64,000 nt of DNA from Litorivita sp050633545 (GCA_050633545.1 JBOEGS010000004.1:124001-188000), one strand, 5' to 3'; positions 14,844 to 26,018 are shown, counted from the stretch's first letter. Numbers and translations: made by a program. Notes: generated from the letters alone by a model not told the origin.

Positions 14844-15482
14844 ATGATCCGCTATATCTATGCCAACGATCTTCATGCTTATCCCAAACTGGCACGTTCG
14901 ATGTTTCTTGACCGTGCGGACCAATTCAAAACCCGCCTTGGTTGGGAGGTCACAGTTGATGCAAACGGTGAGGAACGCGATGAATATGACGCGCTCAACC
15001 CGCTCTATGTGATTTGGGAAAAGGCCGATGGCACCCATGGCGGCTCGATGCGGTTGTTGCCCACCACGGGGCCGGTGATGATCAACGATCACTTCAGCCA
15101 TCTGACGGGCGGCGTGCATATTGAAAGCCCGCTGATTTGGGAATGCACCCGCTTTTGCCTCGCGCGCGATACCGATCCCAATACCGCCGCTGCGCTGATG
15201 CTTGCGGGCGGCGAGGTGATGACCGGTTTTGGCGTCAGACACTACGCCGGTGTGTTCGACGCGCGTATGGTGCGCATCTACCGCCTGATCGGCTCCTCGC
15301 CCGAGGTGCTTGGCTCGCAAGGCGCAGGGCGCGACAAGATTTCCGTCGGCCTGTGGGAATTTACCCCCGAGGCGCAGGCGCGAGTGGCGCAGCGCGCGGG
15401 TATCTCCCCGCAATTGTCACGGCTTTGGTTCGAGCGTGCCTTTGGGCGCAAAACCCGCCAACGCATGGCAAAATCCGCCTGA
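14844..15482 (+). CDS. Acyl-homoserine-lactone synthase (LuxI family)
   Basis: A 212-residue autoinducer synthase that makes N-acyl-homoserine lactones from S-adenosylmethionine and acyl-ACP. Conserved family residues are in place: Arg24, Phe28, Trp34, the acidic cluster Asp46/Asp49, Arg70, Glu100 and Arg103 (ECTRFC). The ATG at 14844 is preferred over the in-frame ATG at 14814 because it gives the standard N-terminus and AAAAGGGG precedes it. With luxR upstream it forms a complete cognate pair. Acyl-chain length cannot be predicted from this reading. Confidence 0.94.
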   Translation: MIRYIYANDLHAYPKLARSMFLDRADQFKTRLGWEVTVDANGEERDEYDALNPLYVIWEKADGTHGGSMRLLPTTGPVMINDHFSHLTGGVHIESPLIWECTRFCLARDTDPNTAAALMLAGGEVMTGFGVRHYAGVFDARMVRIYRLIGSSPEVLGSQGAGRDKISVGLWEFTPEAQARVAQRAGISPQLSRLWFERAFGRKTRQRMAKSA

Positions 15483-15565
15483 TCCGCGCCGCAAATCGCA
15501 GCTGACATGCCTCTGGCAAAGGATGGTCTCTGGCCCTTCATGGCGCGGTGATTTATCGTTGCGCC

Positions 15566-17116
15566 ATGTCCCAAATTGCCCCCGCCTCCAGCGTCACATT
15601 CTCCCACGATCAGGCCGCCGCCTTTGACAGCATCGCCGAGGCGTTGCGCGGCGTGGGCGTGGATATCGAAAATGCGACCTTGAGCGCGCCGCGCGATGGC
15701 GGCGCTTCGCAGGTTCTGGCCGTGATCGGCAAGGCGGGGTCGGGCAAAACCCTACTGCTCGCAGAGCTTTACCGCGCCATGGAGGAGGCCGGTGTGCAAT
15801 TGGTCAGCGGCGATTTCGAAAGCCGCAAATTGCGCGATAAACGCAGCCTCGCGATCCTCGCGCCGACCAATAAAGCGGCCAGCGTCTTGCGTCTGCGCGG
15901 GGTGCCGGCGACGACGATCCACCGCATTCTTTATACGCCGGTCTATGATCCCGAATACGAGCGCATCGCCGAATGGCTGGCGGGCAATGGCGAGCGGCCC
16001 GAGATCGACGGGCTGACCGAAGTCGCGCTTGACCGCGCCTATGCCTTCTTTCAGAGCAACAAATCCATTCCGGGTGCGATGGCCGCGGCGGGGCTGCGCG
16101 GGTCGGATTTCATCACCGGATGGAAGCGGCGCGAAGACGGGCTTGATATCGGTTTCGTTGATGAAAGCTCGATGCTGGACGAAAAGCAATTCAATGATCT
16201 CAAAGAGATTTTTTCCACCCTCGTGCTGTTTGGCGATCCGGCACAGTTGGCGCCGGTCGGGCAGTCGGGATCGATGGTATTTGACGGGCTGAGCGCGCCT
16301 GCGAAGCTCGAATTGAGCCGTATCCACCGCCAAGACGCCGACAATCCGATTTTGGATCTGGCCCATGCTCTGGCCGATCCGGCGCTTGAATTCCATCATT
16401 TCGAGGCAATGATCGAAGAGAAGGCCAAACAGGACGACCGTGTGATCTGGGCCAGCCGTGTCGAGGTGGATTTGATGGCGCGCAGTCCGGTTCTGGTTTG
16501 GCGCAATGCCACGCGCATCCGGTTGATCAACGCGTTTCGCGCCGTGCATGGCGCGCCCGAAACCGCGCTTTTGGCCGGAGAGCCGCTGATCTGCGACGGG
16601 TTGGAATTGCCGCTCAAACACCGCAAGAAACGGCTCGATCTTGAGGCGCGCGGCCTGATCAAAGGCGCGCAGGTGGTCTACTTGGGCGAGGGGCGCAAAC
16701 CGGGATTTTCGCGGCTTCATGTGATGGGTGCGGAAGATCCGCAAATTTCGGCGGCCTCTATCGTGAAAATCGAAAAGCCCGATGAGGAAGAACCCTTTAT
16801 CCCCTTTGCGGCCCGTATGGGGGCGACGTTTTTGCACGGGGCGGCGGTGACAATCCACAAGGCGCAGGGCAGCCAGTGGGAGAATGTTCAGGTCTTTGCG
16901 CCCGACCTCTATGTGGCGGCCAAAATGGGCCGGATCGAGGCGGGTCAACCGCTTTGGAAACGGCTGGCCTATGTGGCGATCACCCGCGCCGAACAGCGGC
17001 TCTATTGGGTCGTGCGCAACCGTCTGGCAAAGCCGACCTACGGGTTGACGGTCGATGATTTGACGCCCGCGCGCGTGCCCTTGGAATTGAAACTGCAATC
17101 GGAGGCGGCCCCATGA
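15566..17116 (+). CDS. ATP-dependent RecD2-like DNA helicase
   Basis: A 516-residue superfamily 1 helicase. Walker A is GKAGSGKT at 55-62, motif II is DESSML near 199, the GDPAQLAPVGQSGS segment is motif III, and the C-terminal UvrD-like motifs HKAQGSQW and YVAITRAEQRLYWV are intact. It lacks the long N-terminal domain of full RecD2 and resembles the compact AAA-family single-strand DNA translocases. The ATG at 15566 is used; a GTG six codons upstream is also in frame. The stop overlaps the next gene by 4 nt. The substrate is presumably DNA ends or replication intermediates. Confidence 0.85.
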   Translation: MSQIAPASSVTFSHDQAAAFDSIAEALRGVGVDIENATLSAPRDGGASQVLAVIGKAGSGKTLLLAELYRAMEEAGVQLVSGDFESRKLRDKRSLAILAPTNKAASVLRLRGVPATTIHRILYTPVYDPEYERIAEWLAGNGERPEIDGLTEVALDRAYAFFQSNKSIPGAMAAAGLRGSDFITGWKRREDGLDIGFVDESSMLDEKQFNDLKEIFSTLVLFGDPAQLAPVGQSGSMVFDGLSAPAKLELSRIHRQDADNPILDLAHALADPALEFHHFEAMIEEKAKQDDRVIWASRVEVDLMARSPVLVWRNATRIRLINAFRAVHGAPETALLAGEPLICDGLELPLKHRKKRLDLEARGLIKGAQVVYLGEGRKPGFSRLHVMGAEDPQISAASIVKIEKPDEEEPFIPFAARMGATFLHGAAVTIHKAQGSQWENVQVFAPDLYVAAKMGRIEAGQPLWKRLAYVAITRAEQRLYWVVRNRLAKPTYGLTVDDLTPARVPLELKLQSEAAP

Positions 17117-17835
17117 AAAGCATCATGATCACCGGCGCAAGCAGCGGTATCGGCGCCGCCTGCGCGCAGGCGTTTTTGGACGAGGGGTGGCGTGTGGGGC
17201 TTTTGGCGCGCCGCGCCCAGCCGCTTGAAGATTTGGCGCGAGGGCGCGGCGAAGCGGCGGTGATCTTGCCCGCCGATGTAACCGATGAGGCGCAGGTCGA
17301 GGCGGCATTCGAGAGCTTCATCCAAAAGGCTGGGCGGCTCGATGTTTTGTTCAACAATGCGGGGATGTTCGGCCCGATGGCCCCGATTGACGAGATCAGC
17401 CTTGCCGATTGGCAATCAGTGGTCGATCTCAATCTGACGGGGATGTTTTTGGCGGCGCGCGCGGCCTTTCGCCAGATGCGCGCACAACATCCCCAAGGCG
17501 GGCGGATCATCAACAACGGGTCGGTTTCGGCCCATAGCCCGCGCGCGGGATCGACCTGTTATACCACGACGAAACACGGGGTGTCGGGATTGACCAAGAC
17601 CCTGTCTTTGGACGGGCGGGCCTATAATATCGCTTGCGGGCAAATCGATATCGGCAATGCGCGCACGGCTCTTTTGGAGGAGATCATCGCGCAAAACCCC
17701 AAGGACGCGCTGCCGGTGATGGATGTCGCGGATGTGGCCAAATCGGTGCTCGCCATGGCGCAGTTGCCGCTTGAGGCGAATGTGCAAAGCATGATGCTGA
17801 TGGCGACCAAGATGCCGCATATCGGGCGCGGGTAA
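17113..17835 (+). CDS. SDR family oxidoreductase
   Basis: A 240-residue short-chain dehydrogenase/reductase with a Rossmann fold. The cofactor loop is TGASSGIG at 7-14, the NNAG motif lies near 77-80, and the catalytic Ser plus YTTTK lie near 138-155. The substrate is unknown. The start overlaps the helicase stop (ATGA), so the two are translated from one message even though no functional link is obvious. Confidence 0.9.
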   Translation: MKSIMITGASSGIGAACAQAFLDEGWRVGLLARRAQPLEDLARGRGEAAVILPADVTDEAQVEAAFESFIQKAGRLDVLFNNAGMFGPMAPIDEISLADWQSVVDLNLTGMFLAARAAFRQMRAQHPQGGRIINNGSVSAHSPRAGSTCYTTTKHGVSGLTKTLSLDGRAYNIACGQIDIGNARTALLEEIIAQNPKDALPVMDVADVAKSVLAMAQLPLEANVQSMMLMATKMPHIGRG

Positions 17836-17841
17836 CGCGGA

Positions 17842-18609
17842 TCAGCGTTCGCGGATCAACCGGAACAGCGCCGAGGCCCCCCATCCGGCCAGCACCGCCA
17901 AAGCCAAAGACAACAGCCCGTAGACCAGAGGTTGGCGGCGCGAGAGATTGAATAAAAACTGCTCCAAACCGACTTTGCGCACGGCGATGTCGCTGTCGTG
18001 GCTGGCAATGATATTGCCGCTGCGGGCAAGGAAGATGCGCACCTGATAGGTGCCATCGGTCAAATTCGCGGGCAGCGAGATCGAGGTGTTAAAAAGCGTA
18101 TCTTGGGCCACTTCGACGGTGTTGTCGAGCTGTTTGAAGGCGCCTTCATCGGTGCGGATGCGGATCACCGCATCGGCGAAATCCTTGCCGCGCGGGTTCA
18201 GCAGCCGCGCCGTATAGGCCCGCACGGCGCGCGGAATAGAAATGCGTTCGCGCCGGTCATCCTTGGCGGAAATCACCTCGCCCAAAGGCGCGGAGCTGGC
18301 CACGGCATAAAACGAAGGCGCGGCGTCGATGACTTCGGATTCGGTGTTGATCCAGATGCCGTAGCGCCGCTCCTTGCGCCGCACAACGAGGGGCGCGAGC
18401 GGCCCTGCGACGGTGATCACCACGTCGAGGTTTTCGGGCGGGATCGGGGTTTCACGCTTGATCGCGCCAAAGATCAAAAGCTCGGATCCGGAGAAATCGG
18501 CGGTGATGGAGATGCTGTCTTGCGACAGGCCGAGCACGATATCCTCTTGGGCGCACAGCGGCGCGGCGCAAAGCCACGCGAGCAATATGGCCCCGACGCG
18601 CGCGATCAT
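17842..18609 (-). CDS. TIGR02186 family membrane-anchored protein
   Basis: A 255-residue protein with a signal peptide (MIARVGAILLAWLCAAPLCAQ), a periplasmic region of about 200 residues, and one C-terminal membrane segment near 226-248 ending in basic residues. It matches a conserved alphaproteobacterial family (TIGR02186) found beside TauE/TSUP transporters. Here it overlaps the upstream TSUP gene by 4 nt, which supports a shared role in moving sulfur or other anions. The exact function is unknown. Confidence 0.85.
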   Translation of the reverse strand: MIARVGAILLAWLCAAPLCAQEDIVLGLSQDSISITADFSGSELLIFGAIKRETPIPPENLDVVITVAGPLAPLVVRRKERRYGIWINTESEVIDAAPSFYAVASSAPLGEVISAKDDRRERISIPRAVRAYTARLLNPRGKDFADAVIRIRTDEGAFKQLDNTVEVAQDTLFNTSISLPANLTDGTYQVRIFLARSGNIIASHDSDIAVRKVGLEQFLFNLSRRQPLVYGLLSLALAVLAGWGASALFRLIRER

Positions 18610-19520
18610 TTGGCAACCACCGGCGCGACGGAATAGATCTCGCCGGGCGGCAAGAGCAGGTCAAGCGCCAGTTTGGCGCACACCAAAAGCACCAAGGCCC
18701 CGAGTAGAACGCGCAAGGATTCGGGGCGCATTTTCGCACCGATCCGCGTGCCGAATTGCGCGCCCACGACACCGCCGAGGATCAGCAAAACCGCCAAGGC
18801 GATGTCGACGGTATGGTTTGTCGTCGCGTGCAGAAGCGTCGTAAAGGCGGTGACAAAGAGGATTTGGTAAAGCGAAGTGCCGATCACGACTTTGGTTGGC
18901 ATTCCAAGCAGATAGATCATTGCAGGCACCATAATGAAGCCGCCGCCGACCCCCATCACGGCCGAGAGCACACCGACAAACAGCCCGACCAGCAAAGGCG
19001 GCAGCACCGAGATATAAAGCCCCGATGTGCGAAACCGCATTTTGAACGGAAGTGCGGTGATCCATCCGCGTTGGCGGCGCGGTTTGGGGGTGCTGCTCTT
19101 GCTGCGGCGCATGGAGCGCAGGCTTTCCACCATCATCAAACCGCCGACGATGCCCAGAAAAACCACGTAACACAGGTTGACCATCAAATCGACTTGGCCA
19201 AGCGCCTTGAGGTAATTGAACACCATCACGCCAAGCGCTGAACCCGCCAAACCGCCCAGCAACAAAACAGTGCCCATGCGCAGATCGACATTCTTGCGCC
19301 TCAGATGCGCCAAAAGCGCCGAGAAGGAGGAGGCGACGATTTGATTGGCAGAGGTGGCCACCGCGACGGCGGGCGGAATACCGGCAAAAAACAGCAGGGG
19401 CGTGATCAAAAAGCCGCCGCCAACGCCAAACATGCCGGACAAAATGCCCACAATTCCACCCAGCCCCAAAAGCAGGAACATATTGACCGAGACTTCGGCG
19501 ATGGGCAGGTAGATTTGCAT
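18606..19520 (-). CDS. TSUP family (TauE/SafE-like) anion transporter
   Basis: A 304-residue inner-membrane permease with about eight hydrophobic segments and two repeats carrying the glycine-rich signature (GILSGMFGVGGGFLITP near 30, GVLSAVMGVGGGFIMVPAMIY near 205). The family exports or imports sulfite, sulfoacetate and related anions. I use the ATG at 19520, which has TAGGAG at the right distance; an in-frame start at 19580 has no such site. A basic loop (RSMRRSKSSTPKPRRQRG) sits mid-protein. It is coupled to the TIGR02186 gene by a 4-nt overlap. Confidence 0.9.
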   Translation of the reverse strand: MQIYLPIAEVSVNMFLLLGLGGIVGILSGMFGVGGGFLITPLLFFAGIPPAVAVATSANQIVASSFSALLAHLRRKNVDLRMGTVLLLGGLAGSALGVMVFNYLKALGQVDLMVNLCYVVFLGIVGGLMMVESLRSMRRSKSSTPKPRRQRGWITALPFKMRFRTSGLYISVLPPLLVGLFVGVLSAVMGVGGGFIMVPAMIYLLGMPTKVVIGTSLYQILFVTAFTTLLHATTNHTVDIALAVLLILGGVVGAQFGTRIGAKMRPESLRVLLGALVLLVCAKLALDLLLPPGEIYSVAPVVAK

Positions 19521-19610
19521 ATCCACTCCTAACGCGGCAGCGCAGCAAAAAGCAATCGGCCTGCGATGTTTGGCGGGCAAAAAAGCCCGCGCCGCGCGGC
19601 GCAGTCTAGC

Positions 19611-20618
19611 CTATCGTTCCTTGATGTAAGGTGCACCGCCGGCGCGTGGCGGGATGGCTTTGCCGACAAACCCCGCAAGGATCACCACCGTCAAGATATA
19701 GGGCAGCGCGTCCATGAATTGCACCGGCAGGGGGATGCCCGCAAGCTCGATGCTCTGGAAACGCAGCGCGATGGCTTGGAGCAGGCCAAAGAGCAAAGTG
19801 GCGCCAAGCGCATACCACGGCCGCCATTTCGCAAAAATCAGCGCCGCGAGGGCGATGAACCCGCGCCCTGCGCTCATCTCTTTGACAAATCCGGCCTGCA
19901 AGGCGGTGGCCAGATAGGCCCCCGCAATGCCGCAGAGCAATCCGCAAATCGCCACGGCGGCAAACCGCAGGCCGATCACCGAAACCCCCGCCGTATCGAC
20001 GGCGGCAGGGTTCTCGCCCACCGCACGCAGGCGCAGACCGAAGCGCGTGCGATAGAGCAGCCACCACGTTGCGGGCACACAGGCCAGCGCGAGATAGACG
20101 AGGATCGTCTGCCCCGAGATCACCTCGGAGTAAACCTGTTGCAGCGGGCCAGCCTCGGCGATCAGTTCGGACAAGGGCCGCGCGGCGGCTTTGGCCTCAT
20201 CTGGGCCGATGGCGAAGGGCAGGGTGACCTGCTCGAACCGCGCGCCGCCGATCAGCGATGGCGTGCGCCCGCCTTGGCGAAACCACGCTTGGGCGATGAG
20301 AACCGTGAGGCCGGAGGCAAGGAAATTGATCGCCACGCCGGAGATCAATTGATTGCCGCGAAAGGTGATCGAGGCGATGCCGTGCAAAGCCGAAAGCGCC
20401 ATGGAGGCGGCGATCCCCGCCATTAGCCCCAGCCAGACCGATCCGGTCATAAAGGCGATGGCGGCCGAGAAAAACGCGGCGGCGAGCATTTTGCCTTCCA
20501 GCCCGATGTCGAAAATGCCCGCGCGTTCAGAGAACAGCCCCGCAAGACAGGCCAAAAGCAGCGGCGTTGCAAGGCGGATGGTGCTGTCGAGCACTTGCAA
20601 GATTGTCAGGTAGTCCAT
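19611..20618 (-). CDS. ABC transporter permease, BMP-type nucleoside system (second permease)
   Basis: A 335-residue membrane protein with about nine hydrophobic segments. The FSERAGIFDIGLEGKMLAAAF block near residues 28-48 is diagnostic of the branched-chain-like permeases that pair with Bmp (basic membrane protein) substrate-binding proteins, such as NupQ-type purine nucleoside importers. The ATG at 20618 is preferred to 20657. It is the last gene of a minus-strand operon bmp - secreted ORF - ATPase - permease 1 - LysE - permease 2. Only the LysE gene separates it from its partner permease. Confidence 0.9.
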   Translation of the reverse strand: MDYLTILQVLDSTIRLATPLLLACLAGLFSERAGIFDIGLEGKMLAAAFFSAAIAFMTGSVWLGLMAGIAASMALSALHGIASITFRGNQLISGVAINFLASGLTVLIAQAWFRQGGRTPSLIGGARFEQVTLPFAIGPDEAKAAARPLSELIAEAGPLQQVYSEVISGQTILVYLALACVPATWWLLYRTRFGLRLRAVGENPAAVDTAGVSVIGLRFAAVAICGLLCGIAGAYLATALQAGFVKEMSAGRGFIALAALIFAKWRPWYALGATLLFGLLQAIALRFQSIELAGIPLPVQFMDALPYILTVVILAGFVGKAIPPRAGGAPYIKER

Positions 20619-20625
20619 CTCTACG

Positions 20626-21255
20626 TCACACCTTTGTTGTCGCGAGTTTGACCGCAAAGCCTAGGAAAAACAGGCCCAAGAGCGCCTCGACGGGGCGGCG
20701 CGCACGGGCGTATCCGGCGCGGATCGGCGCCGAAGACAGCAGCACGGCCCAAAGCCCGTGCCCCAAGACCGAATTGACAAAGGCCCCTGCCACAAAAAGC
20801 GCGATCACATGCAGCGGCGCGCCGCCGATCCCGCCAAGCGCCGCAATGGCGACCCAAAAGAGCAGGGCCTTGGGGTTGGAAATTTGCATCAAGAATCCTG
20901 CCAGAGCATCGGCGCGGGCGCTGCGCGCGGGCGGGGCGGCGGCGGCTTTGATTTGCGGAGGACGGGCGGCTTTTTTGAAGGCGCCGTAGGCCATCCAAAG
21001 CAAATACCCTGCGCCGAGAAATTTGACGGCGATCATCAGGCTCGCGGTTTTGGCCAGAAGCGCCGCCAGCCCGAGCACGGTTGCCATCGCCAAAACGATC
21101 GCGCCAAATCCGATGCCGAGCGCAGTGGTCAGCGCCGCGCCGCGCCCGCGCGTCGTCGCCACGCCGAGGATCAACATCACCCCCGGTCCGGGCGACAGGA
21201 CGCCGGTCCATTGGATCGACCATGCCAAGAGCAGTTGCGGCAGATACTCGCCCAT
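20626..21255 (-). CDS. LysE/RhtB family amino-acid exporter
   Basis: A 209-residue membrane exporter with six predicted helices. The family hallmark LSPGPGVMLILG is at residues 20-31, and ISNPKALLFWVAI is near 128. Family members export lysine, homoserine, threonine or other amino acids. AAGGAGG lies just before its ATG, which overlaps the stop of permease 1 by one base, so it is co-translated with the nucleoside transporter. Its place between the two permease genes is unusual. The substrate is unknown. Confidence 0.9.
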   Translation of the reverse strand: MGEYLPQLLLAWSIQWTGVLSPGPGVMLILGVATTRGRGAALTTALGIGFGAIVLAMATVLGLAALLAKTASLMIAVKFLGAGYLLWMAYGAFKKAARPPQIKAAAAPPARSARADALAGFLMQISNPKALLFWVAIAALGGIGGAPLHVIALFVAGAFVNSVLGHGLWAVLLSSAPIRAGYARARRPVEALLGLFFLGFAVKLATTKV

Positions 21256-22352
21256 CACGCGCCCTCCTTGCGGCGCAGCGCGAGGAACAAACGCTCCAGC
21301 GGCATCCGCACCATATTGTCGAGCGCGCCGGTGAAGAGGATCACCAAGGCTTGGATCACGACGATGAGTTCGGAGGGGATGTTGGTCCAAAGCGCCAATT
21401 CCGCGCCGCCTTGGTAGAGAAAGCCGAAGAGCAATGCGGCGAGCAGCACGCCAAAGGGGTGGTTGCGCCCCATCAGCGCCACGGCGATGCCGATGAAACC
21501 CGCGCCTTCCACGGCGTTCATCACGAGGCGTTCGGCCTCGCCCATGACGTTATTGATCGCCATGCCGCCGGCCAATGCGCCCGAGATCAGCACCGCGATG
21601 ATTGCCACTTTGGGCGCGGAAATCCCCGCATAGGTCGCGCCGCTTTCCGAATGGCCCAAGGCGCGGATCTCGTAGCCCAGCCGCGTGCGCCAGATCAGCG
21701 CCCAAACAAAGACACAGGCCAAAAGCGCCACAATGAGCGAGACATTCGCGGGCGCGGATTTGGAGAAATTGATCCCCAAAGGCAACAGCATGTCGTGAAG
21801 CGTCGGCAAATGCGTGGGTTCAGGGAATTTGGCGGTGGACGGGTCCATAACCCCTTGGGGCCGCAGGATATTCACCAGAACATAATTGAGCAGGGCAGCG
21901 GCGATAAAGTTGAACATGATCGTGGTGATCACGATGTGGCTGCCGCGCTTGGCCTGCAAATAGGCGGGGATCAGTGCCCAAGCCGCACCAAAAAGCAGCG
22001 CCGCGCCAAAGCCGCCGAGCAGAGCGAGCGTCCAATGCGGGAAGGGCACATAGAGGCAGACCAGCGCCGCGCCAAGCCCGCCGATCATCGCCTGCCCCTC
22101 GCCGCCGATATTGAACATCGCGGCATGAAAGGCCACGGCGACGGCCAGCCCCGTGAAGATAAAACTGGTGGTGTAATAGAGCGTATAACCCCAGCCATTG
22201 GTCGAGCCAAAAGCGCCCTGCACCATGATTTTGACGGCCTCGACGGGATTTTCGCCGATGGCAAGGATCACCAGCGCCGATAGAATTCCGGCCAAGATCA
22301 GCGAGATCAGCGGGACGAGGATCACATCGGCCCATTGTGGCATTTTTTGCAT
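21255..22352 (-). CDS. ABC transporter permease, BMP-type nucleoside system (first permease)
   Basis: A 365-residue integral membrane protein with about ten hydrophobic segments. The AMFNIGGEGQAMIGGLGAAL motif near 83-102 is the hallmark of the NupP/YufP-type partner permease, and ISAPKVAIIAVLISGALAGG lies near 245. It forms the channel with the second permease encoded at 19611. It starts one nucleotide after the ATPase gene ends, so coupling is very tight. Confidence 0.92.
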   Translation of the reverse strand: MQKMPQWADVILVPLISLILAGILSALVILAIGENPVEAVKIMVQGAFGSTNGWGYTLYYTTSFIFTGLAVAVAFHAAMFNIGGEGQAMIGGLGAALVCLYVPFPHWTLALLGGFGAALLFGAAWALIPAYLQAKRGSHIVITTIMFNFIAAALLNYVLVNILRPQGVMDPSTAKFPEPTHLPTLHDMLLPLGINFSKSAPANVSLIVALLACVFVWALIWRTRLGYEIRALGHSESGATYAGISAPKVAIIAVLISGALAGGMAINNVMGEAERLVMNAVEGAGFIGIAVALMGRNHPFGVLLAALLFGFLYQGGAELALWTNIPSELIVVIQALVILFTGALDNMVRMPLERLFLALRRKEGA

Positions 22353-23958
<1,606 letters not shown>

Positions 23959-23972
<14 letters not shown>

Positions 23973-24342
23973 TCTCCACGCAATACCCGCCCCTAGTGGG
24001 GGAGCCTGCCCCATCATTGATCAACCACGTGTCCGTCCACGTTCGCCCAACCGAAGAGCGCTCGATGGTTGGCACCACTGCGGCGCGCTCGTTAGTGCCG
24101 TTGAACAATAGCCAAATACCTTCACCGCTAGCTTTGATTACTGAATAGGAGACGGATGGGTCGTCTGAACGATCAGCCATTTTCGCGGTTTGGTCCACAT
24201 TGATCGTGCCTTCGTATTCGCGGTTCTCCACGGCTGTCCATCGGCACATGAAACTCAACTGGCTCGCTTCGTTCCCAGCATGAAGAATTGAAGCGGCGAG
24301 CGGAAGCAGGCCTGAGAAAAATATGAAGATTGATCGTTGCAT
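23959..24342 (-). CDS. Small secreted protein inside the nucleoside-transporter operon
   Basis: A 127-residue protein with a signal peptide (MQRSIFIFFSGLLPLAASILHA) and a mature domain of about 105 residues containing two cysteines (in SFMCRW and GGYCVEN). It has repeated Trp/Ser/Thr segments suggesting a small beta-rich fold. No family is recognised. It lies between the substrate-binding protein and ATPase genes and overlaps the ATPase start by 14 nt. Its sequence looks less GC-rich than its neighbours, and no strong ribosome site precedes the ATG. It could be a late insertion into the operon or an accessory periplasmic factor. Confidence 0.65.
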
Positions 24343-24349
24343 GTGGTTT

Positions 24350-24377
24350 GCCCTGAGCCGAACCAACGGTTCAGGGC
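24350..24377 (-). other. Intercistronic stem-loop after the bmp gene
   Basis: GCCCTGA at 24350-24356 pairs with TCAGGGC at 24371-24377, and CCG at 24358-24360 pairs with CGG at 24367-24369 across a 6-nt loop. No U tract follows on the minus strand, so it looks like an mRNA-stabilising or attenuating hairpin. Such hairpins commonly sit downstream of substrate-binding-protein genes to raise their level over the membrane components. Confidence 0.6.
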
Positions 24378-24385
24378 ACCTTTAC

Positions 24386-25375
24386 TTACTCGACCGGGCA
24401 GGTGCTGTCGGACATGTAGTCGTGGACCATGATTTCGCCACTGGCGATTTTGGCCTTGGCACCGTCAACCATTGCGGCCATTTCGTCATCCACCAGCGGG
24501 GCGTTGTGCTCGTCCAGCGCATAGTCGATGCCGCCATTGGCGACGCCCATCACGTTGAAACCGGTTTCCAGATCGGTGCCCGCCTTCATCGCATCATAGA
24601 CCGCGTTGTCGACGCGCTTGAGCATGGAGGTCAAAACCTTGCCGGGGTGCATGTAGTTTTGGTTGCTGTCGACGCCGACCGAGAGGATGCCCTCATCGGC
24701 TGCGGTTTGCAAAACGCCCACGCCGGTGCCGCCCGCGGCTGCATAGACCACATCCGCGCCTTGGCTGATCTGTGCTTTGGTCAACTCGGAGCCCTTGACG
24801 GGGTCATTCCATGCGGCGGGGGTGGTGCCGGTCATGTTCTGGATGATCTTGGCATCGGGGTTCACCGCTTTGACGCCTTGAACATAGCCGCAGGCGAATT
24901 TGCGGATCAGCGGGATATCCATGCCGCCGACAAAGCCCACGGTGCCCGATTTCGACGCTTTGGCCGCCATCATGCCAACAAGGTAGGAGCCTTCGTGCTC
25001 ATTGAACACCACCGAGCGCACGTTGGGCGCATCCACGACCATGTCGATGATCGCGAATTTGGTGTCGGGGTAATCGGGGGCCACTTCGCCCAATACGTTG
25101 CCAAAAGCAAAGCCTGTCATCACGATCGGGTTGGAGCCGGCTTCGGCGAAACGGCGCAGGGCCTGTTCACGCTGGGCTTCGGATTTCAACTCGATCTCGC
25201 GGAAGGTTCCGCCGGTTTCCTTGGCCCAACGCTCTGCGCCGCTAAAGGCAGCCTCGTTGAAGGATTTGTCGAATTTGCCGCCGAGGTCAAAGATCAGCGC
25301 CGGTTCGGCCAATGCGGCTCCTGCGCAGAGCGCGGTCGCGGCAGCGGCGCTCAGAAAAGATTTCATAAAGGTCAT
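24386..25375 (-). CDS. BMP family ABC transporter substrate-binding protein
   Basis: A 329-residue periplasmic nucleoside-binding protein with a signal peptide (cleavage near ALAEPALIF). Typical Bmp/Med-family stretches are LIFDLGGKFDKSFNEAAFSGAERW (31-54 region), FNEHEGSYLVGMMAAKAS and GVDSNQNYMHPGKVLTSMLKRVDNAVY. The ATG at 25375 has GGGAG seven bases upstream; a second ATG three codons later is also possible. It is the first gene of the operon and is followed by an intercistronic hairpin. Purine nucleosides are the likely ligands by family. Confidence 0.93.
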   Translation of the reverse strand: MTFMKSFLSAAAATALCAGAALAEPALIFDLGGKFDKSFNEAAFSGAERWAKETGGTFREIELKSEAQREQALRRFAEAGSNPIVMTGFAFGNVLGEVAPDYPDTKFAIIDMVVDAPNVRSVVFNEHEGSYLVGMMAAKASKSGTVGFVGGMDIPLIRKFACGYVQGVKAVNPDAKIIQNMTGTTPAAWNDPVKGSELTKAQISQGADVVYAAAGGTGVGVLQTAADEGILSVGVDSNQNYMHPGKVLTSMLKRVDNAVYDAMKAGTDLETGFNVMGVANGGIDYALDEHNAPLVDDEMAAMVDGAKAKIASGEIMVHDYMSDSTCPVE

Positions 25376-25580
25376 GGAGTGTCTCCCAGTCATGTCACGC
25401 CCTCTTTACGGGGCCAACGGTTTACAAGGAGGGATCGCGGCCCGCGCGCGGCGGGCGCAGCCCCCAAGCATACGCGCAGATCGTCGTGATCCTGCCCCAG
25501 ATTAGGCCGCAGGCGCGATAAGGCGTCAACCGGATTCTGACCATTTGGACAACTGGGGGCAGGATTTAGCGATTTTGACC

Positions 25581-26018
25581 TTACGCCAGCTGCTTAACCA
25601 TCAGGCAGGCATCGGCATCCGCGCGCCCTTTGCGCCGGTAATAGGCCTTGCGCCGTCCGGTTTCGTTGTATCCGGCGCGCATATACAGGCTGCGGGCGGG
25701 GGTATTGTCATCGGCAACTTCCAAAAATGCCTGATCGGCGGCGCGCAGGCGCGCTTCGGCTTCAAAGGCTTGCAGCGCGGCGCGGCCAAAGCCTTGGCCT
25801 TGATGCGCCGGATCACAGGCCAGCGTCAAAAGCTCTGCCTCGCCTGCCACAACGCGGCCAAGGGCAAAGGCGCGCGGCGCGGAGCTATTGGGCAGGGCGC
25901 AGGCAAAGACATGCGGCGAGGCCATCAGCGCGGCCAGTTCCTTCGCGCTCCACGGGCGTTCATGGGTGAAGGCGGCCGCATGGATCGCCGCGAGCGGGTC
26001 GGGCAGGTCTTCGGTCAC
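25581..26018 (-). CDS. rimI: Ribosomal-protein-alanine-type N-acetyltransferase
   Basis: A 145-residue GNAT enzyme. The acetyl-CoA segment is CDPAHQGQGFGRAALQAF near 67-84, and LEVADDNTPARSLYMRAGYNETGRRKAYYR is the RimI signature region. It acetylates the N-terminus of ribosomal protein S18 in E. coli. Its start overlaps the tsaB stop by 4 nt; the tsaB-rimI pair is widely conserved. Confidence 0.88.
   Translation of the reverse strand: MTEDLPDPLAAIHAAAFTHERPWSAKELAALMASPHVFACALPNSSAPRAFALGRVVAGEAELLTLACDPAHQGQGFGRAALQAFEAEARLRAADQAFLEVADDNTPARSLYMRAGYNETGRRKAYYRRKGRADADACLMVKQLA

Noticed and set aside
13958..15482. The LuxR/LuxI genes as part of a mobile island
   Set aside because: No integrase, transposase, tRNA or direct repeats flank them, and base composition of the coding regions is like the neighbours.
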